Source: Curtobacterium sp. 9128
GTDB lineage: Bacteria > Actinomycetota > Actinomycetes > Actinomycetales > Microbacteriaceae
Direction of reading: 5' to 3'
Assembly (NCBI RefSeq): GCF_007673775.1
Contig: NZ_VEAF01000004.1
Span: forward strand, 63,451 to 127,450
DNA length: 64,000 nt
The notes below the pieces were generated by a model that was given only the letters and a program-made list of their open reading frames with translations, did not search any database and was not told where the DNA came from. The position numbers were made by a program, and so were the translations under genes. Shown here in pieces: positions 53,817-62,663 of this stretch (the first letter of the stretch is position 1; the number at the start of each line of letters is the position of its first letter).

Positions 53817-54404
53817 CTAGACGTGCCGCCCGCGCACGCGCCGCCTCCGCCGCCGTCGCAGGGCGGACACCGTGCCGAGCGCGATCATCACGGCGCCGTA
53901 GGTCAGGAGCACGCCGGCGATCGTCGGGATCAGCCAGCCCCTCGAGCCGTTGACCACCTGGTTGACGTACCCGACCCACGGGACGCTGTACCAGACCACC
54001 CCGCGGACCTGCGGGGCGGTGACGGGCGCCGGATCCGGCTGGGCGTTGCCGTCCCCGCGGAGCACGAACGTCCGTGCGCCGTCGGACGAGCTCGCGACGG
54101 CGACGACGCGGTGGGTGACCACCGCCGGGTCACCGGAGGTGATCTGGTAAGTCACGACGTCGCCGATCCGGATGTCGGCGAGCGGGGTCGGCCGCACGAC
54201 CACGAGTGTCCCCGGCGGCAGCGTCGGCTCCATCGACCGGGTCAGGACCGTCAGCGGGATCGAGCCCGTCGCCTTCGGGACGACGATGAGGACGACCGCG
54301 AGCCCCGCGAGGAGGAGGAGCAACCCGATGCCGATGCCGAGGCGGACGGCGTGCAGGACAACCCGCCAGCCGGTCCGTTCGACGCGCGCTCGCCGCGTGC
54401 TCAT
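53817..54404 (-). CDS. Signal peptidase I, SipW (ER) type
   Basis: A 195-residue membrane peptidase with N-terminal helix (22-43) and C-terminal helix (158-182). The catalytic Ser57 lies in TRSMEPTLPPG; the bacterial Lys is replaced by His98 in VVTHRVVAV, the mark of the SipW/ER-type enzyme, and RGDGN (116-120) carries the conserved Asp. It should cleave the unusual signal peptides of the three proteins encoded just upstream. ATG overlaps the preceding stop (ATGA), so it is translationally coupled to its likely substrates. Confidence 0.9.
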   Translation of the reverse strand: MSTRRARVERTGWRVVLHAVRLGIGIGLLLLLAGLAVVLIVVPKATGSIPLTVLTRSMEPTLPPGTLVVVRPTPLADIRIGDVVTYQITSGDPAVVTHRVVAVASSSDGARTFVLRGDGNAQPDPAPVTAPQVRGVVWYSVPWVGYVNQVVNGSRGWLIPTIAGVLLTYGAVMIALGTVSALRRRRRRRVRGRHV

Positions 54405-55279
54405 GCGCCGCACCGGATCGCCGGCCCGTCGTTCTGGGTGAAGAGCGTGACCGGGCCGCTCGCCGCGACGGTCGAGGTCGGCTGCCCCGCGTCGTCCAAC
54501 ACCTTCACGACCACCGTCTGCGTGCCGCTCGTCGCGATGGTGGACGGGATGTCCGTCGGCGCGAGCGTGATGAACCCGGAGTAGTCCTGCGCGTGCGAGC
54601 CGACCTGGGTGTCGCCGATGAACGCCCCGTACCAGGTGTCCTGCGGGCGAGACCCAGCGGGCCACCGGATGTCCACGTAGTTGCCGCTGTGGTCCGTGCA
54701 CGTCAGCGCAGGATCGGTCGCGGCAGACGTGTTCAGGTAGAACCCACCCATGTCCGCCGCCGTCCAGGTGCCGGCGGTGAGCGTCACGCCGATGTGGACG
54801 TCCGCGGTCGCCGGCGCCGTGGCCGACGGTGTGCTGCGGACGCACCACACGACGCTCGTGTGTGCGGGCAGCTGCGACGTCAAGCTCGGCAGGGTCGCCC
54901 AGGTCCCGGAGACGGAACCGCTGCCGACCATCGCGGTGTCGGTGCAGTCCGACGTCGCACCGACGGGCCACGCGACGACGTCCACCGCCTGCGCGAGCTC
55001 CGTCGATGTGCCGGCCACCACGGAGACCGAGGTCGTCGCCGTGCCGGGGATCGAGTCGGTGTTCGCCAGCGTCACCGGCATCGTCATCGACGTCTCCGCC
55101 GACGAGAAGGTCGTGGTCATGGCCTCCACGCCGCTGATGTCGACGGCCACCTTGCCGATCGTCACGCTCGCGTCCCGCGGTTCCGTGTCGCTCCAGAGCG
55201 ACCACGCGACGCTGGAACCCCCGGCCACGAGCACGGCGGCGAGGAGGGTGGCGAGCAGCGCACGCAGTCGGCGGCTCAC
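54401..55279 (-). CDS. SipW-dependent exported protein (large)
   Basis: A 292-residue exported protein. The N-terminus (RRLRALLATLLAAVLVAGGSSVAWSLWSD) has the short hydrophobic stretch followed by A-x-x-LW-x-D seen in SipW-dependent signal peptides. The mature region is beta-rich and Thr/Ser/Val-rich with two Cys pairs (DCTDTAM, VVWCVR, LTCTDHSG, IRCGA) and looks like tandem immunoglobulin-like domains. GTG start overlaps the stop of the gene before it. Possible minor subunit or anchor of a surface fibre. Confidence 0.75.
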   Translation of the reverse strand: MSRRLRALLATLLAAVLVAGGSSVAWSLWSDTEPRDASVTIGKVAVDISGVEAMTTTFSSAETSMTMPVTLANTDSIPGTATTSVSVVAGTSTELAQAVDVVAWPVGATSDCTDTAMVGSGSVSGTWATLPSLTSQLPAHTSVVWCVRSTPSATAPATADVHIGVTLTAGTWTAADMGGFYLNTSAATDPALTCTDHSGNYVDIRWPAGSRPQDTWYGAFIGDTQVGSHAQDYSGFITLAPTDIPSTIATSGTQTVVVKVLDDAGQPTSTVAASGPVTLFTQNDGPAIRCGA

Positions 55280-55872
55280 GGTCGCACCTGCGTGCCCGTC
55301 ACGGTGAGGGTGAAGTCCGTCACCGCGCCCGCGACCGACTGCGGTGCGTCCGCGTCGAGGGCGATCTCCAGGCAGCCCACGCCGCGGGCACCCGGCGGCA
55401 TCGTGTAGTAGCCGCTGCCGGTGTCGAACGTGTCCACCCGACCGGTCGCGCCCCCGAGCCCCGGTCGACAGTCGGACGGGGTCGCCACGACGGCGAGGTG
55501 GAGGGTCTCCTCGTCGAGGACGGTGGGCTTCGTCGCGTCCGGCACCCACGCCACGTTCCGGACCCCGGACGTCACCCGCATGGCGAGCGGGACGGTCCCG
55601 GTGTTCTGCACGGTGAAGGTCCCGGTGACGCCGGTGCCGGGTGCCAGGATCCGGGTCTCCATCGCGGAGATCGCGCTGACGCTGATCGTCGCCGTCCCCG
55701 AGCGCACCGTCGCACCGGCGGTGGTGGCCGAGCCGTTCCACAGCGCGTACGTCCCGCCGGTGCCCAGGACGCTCGCGGTGACCGCGACGACGAGCGCGGC
55801 CGTGGTCGGCCAGACCCAGCGACGAGGACGGGGCGCGCGGTGGCGTCCCGTCCTGGTCGCTGTCCTGGTCAT
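55276..55872 (-). CDS. SipW-dependent exported protein (medium)
   Basis: A 198-residue exported protein with a basic N-terminus, hydrophobic stretch and the motif GTGGTYALWNGSATTAGATV, the alternate signal pattern. The mature part is a beta-sandwich-like Thr/Val-rich domain (ILAPGTGVTGTFTVQNTGTVPLAMRV). ATG at 55872 is preferred to the GTG just before it because AGGGGG is five bases upstream. Coupled to the large protein gene by a GTGA overlap. Confidence 0.78.
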   Translation of the reverse strand: MTRTATRTGRHRAPRPRRWVWPTTAALVVAVTASVLGTGGTYALWNGSATTAGATVRSGTATISVSAISAMETRILAPGTGVTGTFTVQNTGTVPLAMRVTSGVRNVAWVPDATKPTVLDEETLHLAVVATPSDCRPGLGGATGRVDTFDTGSGYYTMPPGARGVGCLEIALDADAPQSVAGAVTDFTLTVTGTQVRP

Positions 55873-55926
55873 CACGACCCCCTGGTCGTCGTCGCGGGTG
55901 GGGCCGACCGGGTGGGCCGGCGGTGG

Positions 55927-55965
55927 ACCGGCACGATCGGTGGATCAGGGACCGATCGTGCCGGT
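55927..55965 (-). terminator. Hairpin after the first SipW-substrate gene
   Basis: Perfect 15-bp arms ACCGGCACGATCGGT, nine-base loop, starting 4 bp beyond the stop of the gene at 55969. Inside the operon, so probably a partial terminator that makes the first gene the most abundant. Confidence 0.7.
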
Positions 55966-55968
55966 GGT

Positions 55969-56520
55969 TCAGGAGCTGATCGCGGTCTGCTGCAGGGTGA
56001 ACGCGACGCCGCTCAGGTCGACGGTGCCGCCCTGACCGGTGGTGGCGTCGGCCGGGATGCCGACCGTCAGGGTCACCGTGACCGTCGAGAGCGACGAGGA
56101 CGGGGTCACCGTGTAGGTGTCGTCCGTCGTCGACGGCACGACGTTCGCACTGCTCGAGGTGACGTCGAGGTGCTTCGTGAGCACGCCGAGCAGACCGGGG
56201 TCACCCGTGATGCTGTTGTCGGCGTAGGCCAGGGTCGCCCTGAGGTCGTCCCCGGTCGCGCCGATGGTGAGCGTCTGGGTGAAGCGGTACGTGTTCCCGG
56301 GGACCATCAGCGTCTTCGCCGGGTCGATCGCGGCGGACCGACCGTTCGTGACGTCGGTCCAGGTGCCGTCGTCGTCCGCGGTCAGGGTGAGGGTGCCGGA
56401 GCTGACCGAGGACGCGGCGCTCGAGGCGTCCGCGTTCCAGAGCGCGAAGCTCCCCGCTCCGCCGAGCAGGAGCGCGACGCCCGCGGCGCCGGCGATGGTG
56501 CCGGTGAGGATCTTGTGCAT
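55969..56520 (-). CDS. Alternate-type signal peptide protein (small, TasA-like)
   Basis: A 183-residue exported protein. The N-terminus MHKILTGTIAGAAGVALLL-GGAGSFALWNADA is the alternate signal-mediated export pattern of actinobacterial proteins found beside SipW. The mature domain is beta-rich and Thr/Ser-rich with no Cys (RFTQTLTIGATGDDLRATLAYAD, VTLTVGIPADATTG), in size and style like TasA/camelysin fibre subunits. First gene of the cluster; the following hairpin suggests it is made in excess and could be the major subunit. Confidence 0.78.
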   Translation of the reverse strand: MHKILTGTIAGAAGVALLLGGAGSFALWNADASSAASSVSSGTLTLTADDDGTWTDVTNGRSAAIDPAKTLMVPGNTYRFTQTLTIGATGDDLRATLAYADNSITGDPGLLGVLTKHLDVTSSSANVVPSTTDDTYTVTPSSSLSTVTVTLTVGIPADATTGQGGTVDLSGVAFTLQQTAISS

Positions 56521-56890
56521 GAGCAGTCCGTTTCTGCGCGCGACGGCGCGGAAGCCACCGGCACCTTGGTTCGGGTTGTGTGCCGGCGGAACGGCGTCTT
56601 CGACCCCCGGGTGACGCAGGGTCGCGGCTGACCTGTGCCGAGAGCGATCGCCGGGCTCCGGGTGCCGCGTCGTCCGACGGCGTGTCCGGGCGGGCTGGAT
56701 CCGCTCTGGTACCGAATCTAGCCGTCCCCCGAAATGCGGACACGGGAAAACATGAATTCGTATCAACCCAATCCGGGGGACACGATGCCCCCTTCTCTGG
56801 GGACCATACCTGTACCCCGATCGCTCAGTCGTCTCCACGGAATGCCGGCCGATCCCAGCGGGTTGCAGGGACGGGAACGAGGAGGGCCAC
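56521..56890. other. Divergent intergenic region, no gene
   Basis: 370 bp between the small SipW-substrate gene and pnuC. It contains an AT-richer island (about 56745-56775, around GAATTC) that probably holds promoters, and GGGGGACACGATGCCCCC, which can form a short hairpin (56777-56794 region). I cannot identify a riboswitch or operator. Confidence 0.5.
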
Positions 56891-57556
56891 ATGGGCATCG
56901 TGCGTTGGCTGTTCGACGCGCAGATCGTCATCGGCGACCAGACGGTGCTCTGGCGCGAGGTGATCGGCAACGTCTTCGGTCTGCTCAGCGCGCTCGGCGG
57001 CATGCGTCGGAAGGTCTGGGCGTGGCCGGTCGGCATCGTCGGCAACGCGCTGCTCTTCACCGTCTTCATGGGCGCCCTGTTCGACACGCCGAACCCGGTG
57101 AACCTGCTCGGACAGGCCGGACGTCAGGTGATGTTCGTCGTCGTCAGCGTCTACGGCTGGTACCGCTGGACGCACCGGCCGTCGGAGGCGACCACCGTCA
57201 TCGACCCGGTCTGGGCCTCCTGGCGGACCCGGGTCCTGCTCGTGGTGGGACTCGTCGGTGGCACCCTCGTCCTGACGCCGGTGTTCCGCGCGCTCGGCTC
57301 GTACGAGCCGGTGTGGAGCGACGCCTGGATCTTCGTCGGCAGCCTGCTCGCCACCTACGGGATGGCGAAGGGCTGGGTGGAGTTCTGGCTCATCTGGGTC
57401 GCGGTCGACCTGGTCGGTGTGCCGCTGCTCTTCTCCGCCGGGTACTACGCGTCCGGGCTGATGTACGTCTTCTACGGGGTGTTCACGCTCACCGGCTTCT
57501 TCGTCTGGATGCGGCAGCGCACCCGGCCGTCCGCCGCTCCGGTGACCGTCGGCTGA
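56891..57556 (+). CDS. pnuC: Nicotinamide riboside transporter PnuC-like
   Basis: A 221-residue membrane protein with about seven helices. The PnuC pattern is clear: GNVFGLLSALGGMRRKVWAWPVGIVGNALLF, then VVSVYGWYRW and the closing WIFVGSLLATYGMAKGWVEFWLIWVAVDLVGVPLLF. It takes up a B-vitamin-type nucleoside, by family nicotinamide riboside for NAD synthesis. No NadR or kinase lies beside it. ATG has the ribosome site GAGGAGGG. Confidence 0.88.
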   Translation: MGIVRWLFDAQIVIGDQTVLWREVIGNVFGLLSALGGMRRKVWAWPVGIVGNALLFTVFMGALFDTPNPVNLLGQAGRQVMFVVVSVYGWYRWTHRPSEATTVIDPVWASWRTRVLLVVGLVGGTLVLTPVFRALGSYEPVWSDAWIFVGSLLATYGMAKGWVEFWLIWVAVDLVGVPLLFSAGYYASGLMYVFYGVFTLTGFFVWMRQRTRPSAAPVTVG

Positions 57557-57589
57557 GCAGCAGCCCCCATCGGCGGGCACACTGGCACC

Positions 57590-58288
57590 ATGAGCGAGGG
57601 GGTCGTCAGCACCGGGATCCGGGTGTACCGCGAGCGGCGACGGGAGTTCACCGACCCGGCTCGCGCACGACGTCGCACCCTGGTGTGCGGCCTGGTCGCC
57701 GTCCTCGCGGGTGCGACCACCGTCGTCACGGACCTGCTGACCGGGTGGCTCGGGACGACGCTCCCGGTGACCGTCGTGACCGTCGTGACCGCGACGGCGT
57801 TCGCCGCGGCGCTCGGCTGGTTCGTGGCGGTCTGCTTCCCGACCGCGCGGACCCGGCAGTCGGCGCGTTGGCAGCCGTTCCCCGGCGGCTGGCGTCGGCA
57901 CGAGCGGCTCGGTGCGCAGTTCACCCGCCGTCCGCCCGAGCTCCTGCCGGAGGACCGGGACGACGTGCTCGCGCTCGCCGAACGGGTCGTCGAGCCCACC
58001 GTCGTGAGCATCGACCGGCTGCGGTGGTTCCCCCTCGCGTGGCTCGCGGCGTGGATCGGGGCTCTTGTGAGCGGGCTCGCCGCGGGTTCGGTCGGCGCGC
58101 TGCTCATGCCGCCGGCGTACCTGCTGCTGTCGGGCGGCACCGTCGTCGCCGGGGTCGTCCGACTCGGTCAGGCGGAGCTGGTGCGCCGCCGGGTCGCGGC
58201 GACGCCCCCGTGGGCCCCGCCGGCGGCCGGAGATCCCCGGTCCAAGACACGCGTCACCGGGTCGAAGCTCGCCCTCCCCGGCGACTGA
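57590..58288 (+). CDS. Membrane protein, unknown function
   Basis: A 232-residue protein with two hydrophobic hairpins, about residues 33-52/58-82 and 150-185, separated by a soluble segment with acidic PELLPEDRDDVLALAERVVEP. The ends are basic. 33 bp after pnuC in the same direction, perhaps in one transcript. No family recognised. Confidence 0.6.
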   Translation: MSEGVVSTGIRVYRERRREFTDPARARRRTLVCGLVAVLAGATTVVTDLLTGWLGTTLPVTVVTVVTATAFAAALGWFVAVCFPTARTRQSARWQPFPGGWRRHERLGAQFTRRPPELLPEDRDDVLALAERVVEPTVVSIDRLRWFPLAWLAAWIGALVSGLAAGSVGALLMPPAYLLLSGGTVVAGVVRLGQAELVRRRVAATPPWAPPAAGDPRSKTRVTGSKLALPGD

Positions 58289-58345
58289 GTCGCGGCCCCC
58301 GGTCTGGGACGCGACAGATCCGCGGTGGTGCGATGTGATTGCCGG

Positions 58346-58990
58346 GTGGAGAGCCTGACAGACGACACGATCGTCGACGAGCAGACGACCGCGGAGCGCC
58401 TCGTCCGGGCCGCCATCCGCGCCTACCGCCTGCACCCGTTCACCGAGGTGGACGCGACCGTGGTCGCCGACATCGCCGGACTGCCCGTCGAGGCGGTCTC
58501 CCGGGCGTTCCCGACGTGGGACGCCCTGCTGCTCGTGACCTACGACATGTGGACGAACCTCCGCGGGACGAACCGCCGCCGGCGGGCCGCCACGACCATC
58601 GACCACGTCCGCACGACGCTCGCCGAGGACGTCGCCGACCCTGGTCTGGTCCGGGTCCTCGCCGGGGTGATCAACATCGCCGGCGCGGGCACGACGTTCG
58701 CCGAGCTGTTCCGCAAGCGGTACGGCGAGTACCTCGCGGCGCTCGCCGCCGGCTTCCAGCGTGACTTCGACGCCGGGGCGGAGGACGCGCTGGTCCCCGC
58801 CGAGCGCGCCGCGACCCAGCTCCTGGCGCTCTACGAGGGTCTGCAGATCCAGATGCTCGTCCGCCCGGACCTCGACGTCCTGGCCGAGTACGACCACGCC
58901 GTGCGCGTGCTCCGTGACGGCTGGCGGCACCGTCCGGTCCCGGAGTGGGACCTCGACGTCGTGCCGACCTCGCCGGTCCTGCCCGCCTGA
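58346..58990 (+). CDS. TetR-family transcriptional regulator
   Basis: A 214-residue regulator starting at GTG. The HTH spans about residues 14-57 (AERLVRAAIRAYRLHPFTEVDATVVADIAGLPVEAVSRAFPTWDALLL), with the usual TetR aromatic end. The helical C-terminus (ELFRKRYGEYLAALAAGF ... QLLALYEGLQIQMLVRPDLD) is the ligand and dimer part. Target unknown. A lone half of the 26779 palindrome (GCGACAGATC, 58311-58320) lies just upstream. Confidence 0.8.
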   Translation: MESLTDDTIVDEQTTAERLVRAAIRAYRLHPFTEVDATVVADIAGLPVEAVSRAFPTWDALLLVTYDMWTNLRGTNRRRRAATTIDHVRTTLAEDVADPGLVRVLAGVINIAGAGTTFAELFRKRYGEYLAALAAGFQRDFDAGAEDALVPAERAATQLLALYEGLQIQMLVRPDLDVLAEYDHAVRVLRDGWRHRPVPEWDLDVVPTSPVLPA

Positions 58991-59023
58991 CGCGCGCGGT
59001 CGCCGACGGCGACCCGACGGCGT

Positions 59024-59063
59024 GACGGGAGGCACGGTGCCTGCCCGCACCGTGCCTCCCGTC
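59024..59063. terminator. Bidirectional hairpin of the GAC-N-GGAGGC family
   Basis: Perfect 17-bp arms GACGGGAGGCACGGTGC with a six-base loop, between the TetR stop and the convergent alpha-glucosidase stop. Confidence 0.8.
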
Positions 59064-59069
59064 CGGTGC

Positions 59070-60749
59070 TCAGTCGCGCTCGGAGCGCAACCAGGCGGTC
59101 CCCACGCCCGTCAGGGCGCCGTCTGCCACCGGCGCCGAGGCGAGCAGCACTGCACCCGCGGGGAGTTCGTAGGGCTCGTCGCCGAACACGGTGACGCTCG
59201 TCCAGCCGTTCGGACGGCGGAACGCGAGGACGTCGTCGCGACCGGTCTCGAGCCACTCGAGGTGTTCCTCGGTCTGCAGCTGTGCGCGCAGGGCGAGTGC
59301 CTGCCGGTACAGGTGCAGCGTCGAGTCGGGGTCGGCGTCCTCGGCCTCCACCGAGGACGCACCGAACCACGACGGCTGCGGCAGGTGCGAGCCGCCGGGG
59401 CCGAAGCCGAAGGACGAGCCCGCACGCGTCCACGGGATCGGGACGCGGCAGCCGTCCCGACCGACGTCGACGCCGGGGTTCCGGAAGAACGCCGGGTCCT
59501 GCCGCTCGGCGTCCGGGATGTCGCCGACCTCGTGCAACCCCAGCTCCTCGCCCTGGTAGAGGTACGCGGAGCCCGGCAGCGCGAGCTCGAGGAGCGTCGC
59601 GGCGCGGGCGCGACGCAGCCCGAGGTCACGGTCGAGGTCGTCCCGCGCGCCGCCGGCGAGCAGCCACGCACCGCCCTGCTTGCCCTCGGCGCCGCCCCGC
59701 GGGGGGAGGGCGTAGCGGGTGGCGTGTCGGACGACGTCGTGGTTGGAGAAGACCCACGTCGTCGAGGAACCGGACTGCTCCGCGAGCCCGAGGTTGAACT
59801 CGATCACCGTCCGGAACGCCGCCGCGTCGAAGTCGGCCTCGAGCAGGTCGAAGTTGAACGCCTGGCCGAGGCCCTCCGCACTGGCGTAGCGCGCGCGGCG
59901 GTCGGCGGGGACCCATGCCTCCGCGACGGCCGTGCGGGCCGGCGTGTACTCGTTGAAGACCTTCCGCCACTCGGCGTAGATCTCGTGCACGTCGTCACGG
60001 TCCCACAGCGGGTGGGTGCCGTCCTTCGGCATCGCGGCGAGCTCCGCCCAGGTCGGCAGCACCTCGCCGAGGTCCTTCGACAGGCCGTGCGCCACGTCGA
60101 TGCGGAAGCCGTCGACGCCCCGGTCGGACCAGAACCGCAGGGTGTGCAGGAAGTCGTCCCGCACCTCGCGGTTCGCCCAGTTCAGGTCGGGCTGCTCCTT
60201 CGCGAAGCTGTGCAGGTACCACTGCCCGTCGCCCGCGGCCGTCCACGCCGGGCCACCGAAGATCGAGACCCAGTCGGCCGGCGGCTCGCTGCCGTCGGGG
60301 CCGGTGCCGTCACGGAACACGTAGCGGTCCCGCGCTGCGGAGCCCCTCGGTGCGGACAGGGCCTCGCGGAACCACGCGTGCCGGTCGCTGGTGTGGTTCG
60401 GCACGACGTCGACGATGACCCGGATCCCCGCGGTGTGCAGGGCGTCGACCATGGCGTCGAAGTCGTCGAGTGTGCCGAGCTTCGGGTCGACGTCACGGTA
60501 GTCGTCGACGTCGTAGCCGCCGTCGGCGAGGGCGGACGGGTAGAACGGGCTGAGCCAGACCGCGTCGATGCCGAGCGACGCCAGGTACGGCACCCGGTCG
60601 GTGATCCCCGCGAGGTCCCCGATCCCGTCGCCGTTCGCGTCCGCGAAGGAGCGCGGGTAGATCTGGTACACGCCCGCCTGGCGCCACCAGGTCTCGTCCG
60701 CCGCGGTGCCGACGGTGTTCGTGCGGGTGGCTGTTGCTCGGTCGGTCAC
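59070..60749 (-). CDS. GH13 alpha-glucosidase (oligo-1,6-glucosidase-like)
   Basis: A 559-residue cytoplasmic enzyme. Motifs: DVVPNHTS (114-121), QPDLNW (186-191, the oligo-1,6-glucosidase subfamily mark), nucleophile Asp218 in GFRIDVAHG, acid/base Glu277 in AVAEAW, stabiliser Asp338 in SNHD. Val after the nucleophile (DV) favours alpha-1,6 or mixed alpha-glucoside specificity. GTG start overlaps the upstream permease stop (GTGA). With the transporter at 60746-63959 it forms an import-and-hydrolysis unit for alpha-glucosides such as isomaltose, sucrose or maltose. Confidence 0.92.
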   Translation of the reverse strand: MTDRATATRTNTVGTAADETWWRQAGVYQIYPRSFADANGDGIGDLAGITDRVPYLASLGIDAVWLSPFYPSALADGGYDVDDYRDVDPKLGTLDDFDAMVDALHTAGIRVIVDVVPNHTSDRHAWFREALSAPRGSAARDRYVFRDGTGPDGSEPPADWVSIFGGPAWTAAGDGQWYLHSFAKEQPDLNWANREVRDDFLHTLRFWSDRGVDGFRIDVAHGLSKDLGEVLPTWAELAAMPKDGTHPLWDRDDVHEIYAEWRKVFNEYTPARTAVAEAWVPADRRARYASAEGLGQAFNFDLLEADFDAAAFRTVIEFNLGLAEQSGSSTTWVFSNHDVVRHATRYALPPRGGAEGKQGGAWLLAGGARDDLDRDLGLRRARAATLLELALPGSAYLYQGEELGLHEVGDIPDAERQDPAFFRNPGVDVGRDGCRVPIPWTRAGSSFGFGPGGSHLPQPSWFGASSVEAEDADPDSTLHLYRQALALRAQLQTEEHLEWLETGRDDVLAFRRPNGWTSVTVFGDEPYELPAGAVLLASAPVADGALTGVGTAWLRSERD

Positions 60750-61657
60750 TTGATCGCTCCCTGTGTGACGCCCGACATCACCCAGCGCTGGGTGAGGACG
60801 TAGACGATGATCGACGGGGCCATCGCCATCAGGTACGAGGCGAAGGACACGTTGTAGTTGTTGCTGAACTGGCTCTGGAAGATCTGCTGCAGCACCGGGA
60901 GGGTCTGCAGCGCGGGGTCGGCGGTGATGAGCGCCGGCATCATGTAGTCGTTCCAGGACGCCAGGAACGCGAAGATCCCCACCGTGGCGCTCATCGGGGC
61001 GAGCAGCGGGAAGAGCAGCCGCCAGAAGACCTGGCCGACGCTCGCACCGTCGATCCGGGCGCTCTCCTCGAGCTCACCGGGGATGGACCGCAGGAACGCG
61101 GTGAACAGCAGCACGCTGAACGACAGCTGGAACATGATGTGGAGGATCGCGACGCCGATCGGGTTGTCGAGGCCGACCATGCCGGTCAGCTTCACCTGCG
61201 ACAGGGCGAGGACCGGGAACGGCAGGAACATCGCCGCGAGCAGGTAGAAGAACGACCAGCGGAACAGTCGGTGCTGCCAGTTGTGCGAGATGGCGTACGC
61301 GGCGAACGAGGCGAGCAGGATCGTGCCGGTCACGGAGATCGCGGCGACGAGCACGGAGACCCCGAACGCCCGCGGGAAGTCCGTCAGCTCCCAGGCCTTG
61401 ACGAAGCCCTCGATGCTGAACGGCGCCGGCAGCGAGAACGCGTTGCCGTCGATCGCCTGCCCCGTCGTCTTGAAGGCCATCACCACGGTGACGTAGAGGG
61501 GGACGAGGACGGTGAGCGTGCAGACCGCCAGGATGATCGTCAGCGGCCAGTTCCAGCCGCCGGACTTCGAACGGCGACCGCGGGCGTTGTCCGCGTCGAT
61601 CGACCGCATGCTGCCGGTGCGCGTGGTGCCCGGCTGGAGGGGAGCGGGGAGCGTCAT
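60746..61657 (-). CDS. Alpha-glucoside ABC transporter permease (subunit 2)
   Basis: A 303-residue CUT1 permease with six helices and EAA loop ELEESARIDGASVGQVFWRLLFPLL. A 35-residue basic cytoplasmic lead precedes the first helix (LTIILAVCTLTVLVPLYVTVV). ATG overlaps the stop of subunit 1 (ATGA), and its stop overlaps the glucosidase start. Substrate inferred from that enzyme. Confidence 0.9.
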   Translation of the reverse strand: MTLPAPLQPGTTRTGSMRSIDADNARGRRSKSGGWNWPLTIILAVCTLTVLVPLYVTVVMAFKTTGQAIDGNAFSLPAPFSIEGFVKAWELTDFPRAFGVSVLVAAISVTGTILLASFAAYAISHNWQHRLFRWSFFYLLAAMFLPFPVLALSQVKLTGMVGLDNPIGVAILHIMFQLSFSVLLFTAFLRSIPGELEESARIDGASVGQVFWRLLFPLLAPMSATVGIFAFLASWNDYMMPALITADPALQTLPVLQQIFQSQFSNNYNVSFASYLMAMAPSIIVYVLTQRWVMSGVTQGAIK

Positions 61658-62634
61658 GAGAACAGGGCCTTCCCGCGGCTGAGCCGCAGCTGGACGAGCG
61701 CGAGGATGACGGTGATGACGAAGAAGATGGTCGCGTTCGCCATCTGGTACGAGTAGTCGCCGCTGTTGAACCCGTTGAAGATCGACATCGCGACGCTGGT
61801 CGTCGAGGTCCCGGGGCCGCCGGCCGTCAGGCCGACGATGATGTCGTACGCGTTCAGGAAGTTCTTGAACCCGAGGATGAGGTTGATCACGATGTACCCG
61901 GCGGTGAGCGGCATCGTGATGGAGATCAGCTGCCGCCACGACGACGCCCCGTCGATCGCCGCCGCCTCGTAGACCTCACCGGGGATGGCGAGGACACCGG
62001 CGATGTAGATCAGGAGCGTGCCCGGGATCGCCTGCCACGTCGTGACGATGACGATCGCGACCCAGGCGAGGTCCGGGTTGGCCAGGATGCTCGTCTCGAG
62101 CGGTGCGAAACCGAGCGAGGTCGCCAGCGCCGGGATGCTGTTCGAGAACAGGAACGAGAACACGTAGGCGATGACGATGCCGGAGATCACCATCGGCAGC
62201 ACGAACACGGCACGGAGGGTCACCTTCGCGCGGATCCGGCTCGTCAGGGCGATCGCCAGCAGCAGCGCGAGGGCGTTCACGACCAGCACGGTGACCAGCG
62301 AGAAGCCCATCGTGAACAGGTAGGCGTGCAGGATCGCGGGGTCCGAGAAGATCGCGAGGTAGTTCGTCAGGCCGGTGAACCCGAACTCACCGAACCCGAC
62401 GGAGTTCGTGAAGCTCAGGACGATGCCCATCACGGCCGGCACGGTGATGGCGAGCGTGAAGACCACGAGGGTGGGCAGCAGGAACGCCAGGAACACGGGC
62501 TGGATGCGGTGCGCGCTGCGGCGGCCCGAGCGTGCCGGCGTGCTGGCGATGGGGGAGGACTGCGGGGCGTCCGAGCTCCCGGGGCGTGGTTCGTTCCGGC
62601 GCTTGCCGCCGGATGACGTCGTGGCGATGGCCAT
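61654..62634 (-). CDS. Alpha-glucoside ABC transporter permease (subunit 1)
   Basis: A 326-residue CUT1 permease. The first 45 residues are a Ser/Pro/Arg-rich cytoplasmic tail; membrane helices start at VFLAFLLPTLVVFTLAITVPAVMG. EAA loop EVYEAAAIDGASSWRQLISITMPLT. ATG at 62634, 29 bp after the binding-protein gene. Confidence 0.9.
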   Translation of the reverse strand: MAIATTSSGGKRRNEPRPGSSDAPQSSPIASTPARSGRRSAHRIQPVFLAFLLPTLVVFTLAITVPAVMGIVLSFTNSVGFGEFGFTGLTNYLAIFSDPAILHAYLFTMGFSLVTVLVVNALALLLAIALTSRIRAKVTLRAVFVLPMVISGIVIAYVFSFLFSNSIPALATSLGFAPLETSILANPDLAWVAIVIVTTWQAIPGTLLIYIAGVLAIPGEVYEAAAIDGASSWRQLISITMPLTAGYIVINLILGFKNFLNAYDIIVGLTAGGPGTSTTSVAMSIFNGFNSGDYSYQMANATIFFVITVILALVQLRLSRGKALFS

Positions 62635-62663
62635 GGGGATCGTCTCCTCGGTCCGGGACCGGG

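Noticed and set aside
56745-56890. Riboswitch before pnuC
   Set aside because: A short GGGGG/CCCCC hairpin and an AT-richer island are present, but I could not fit the conserved core of any riboswitch class I know.
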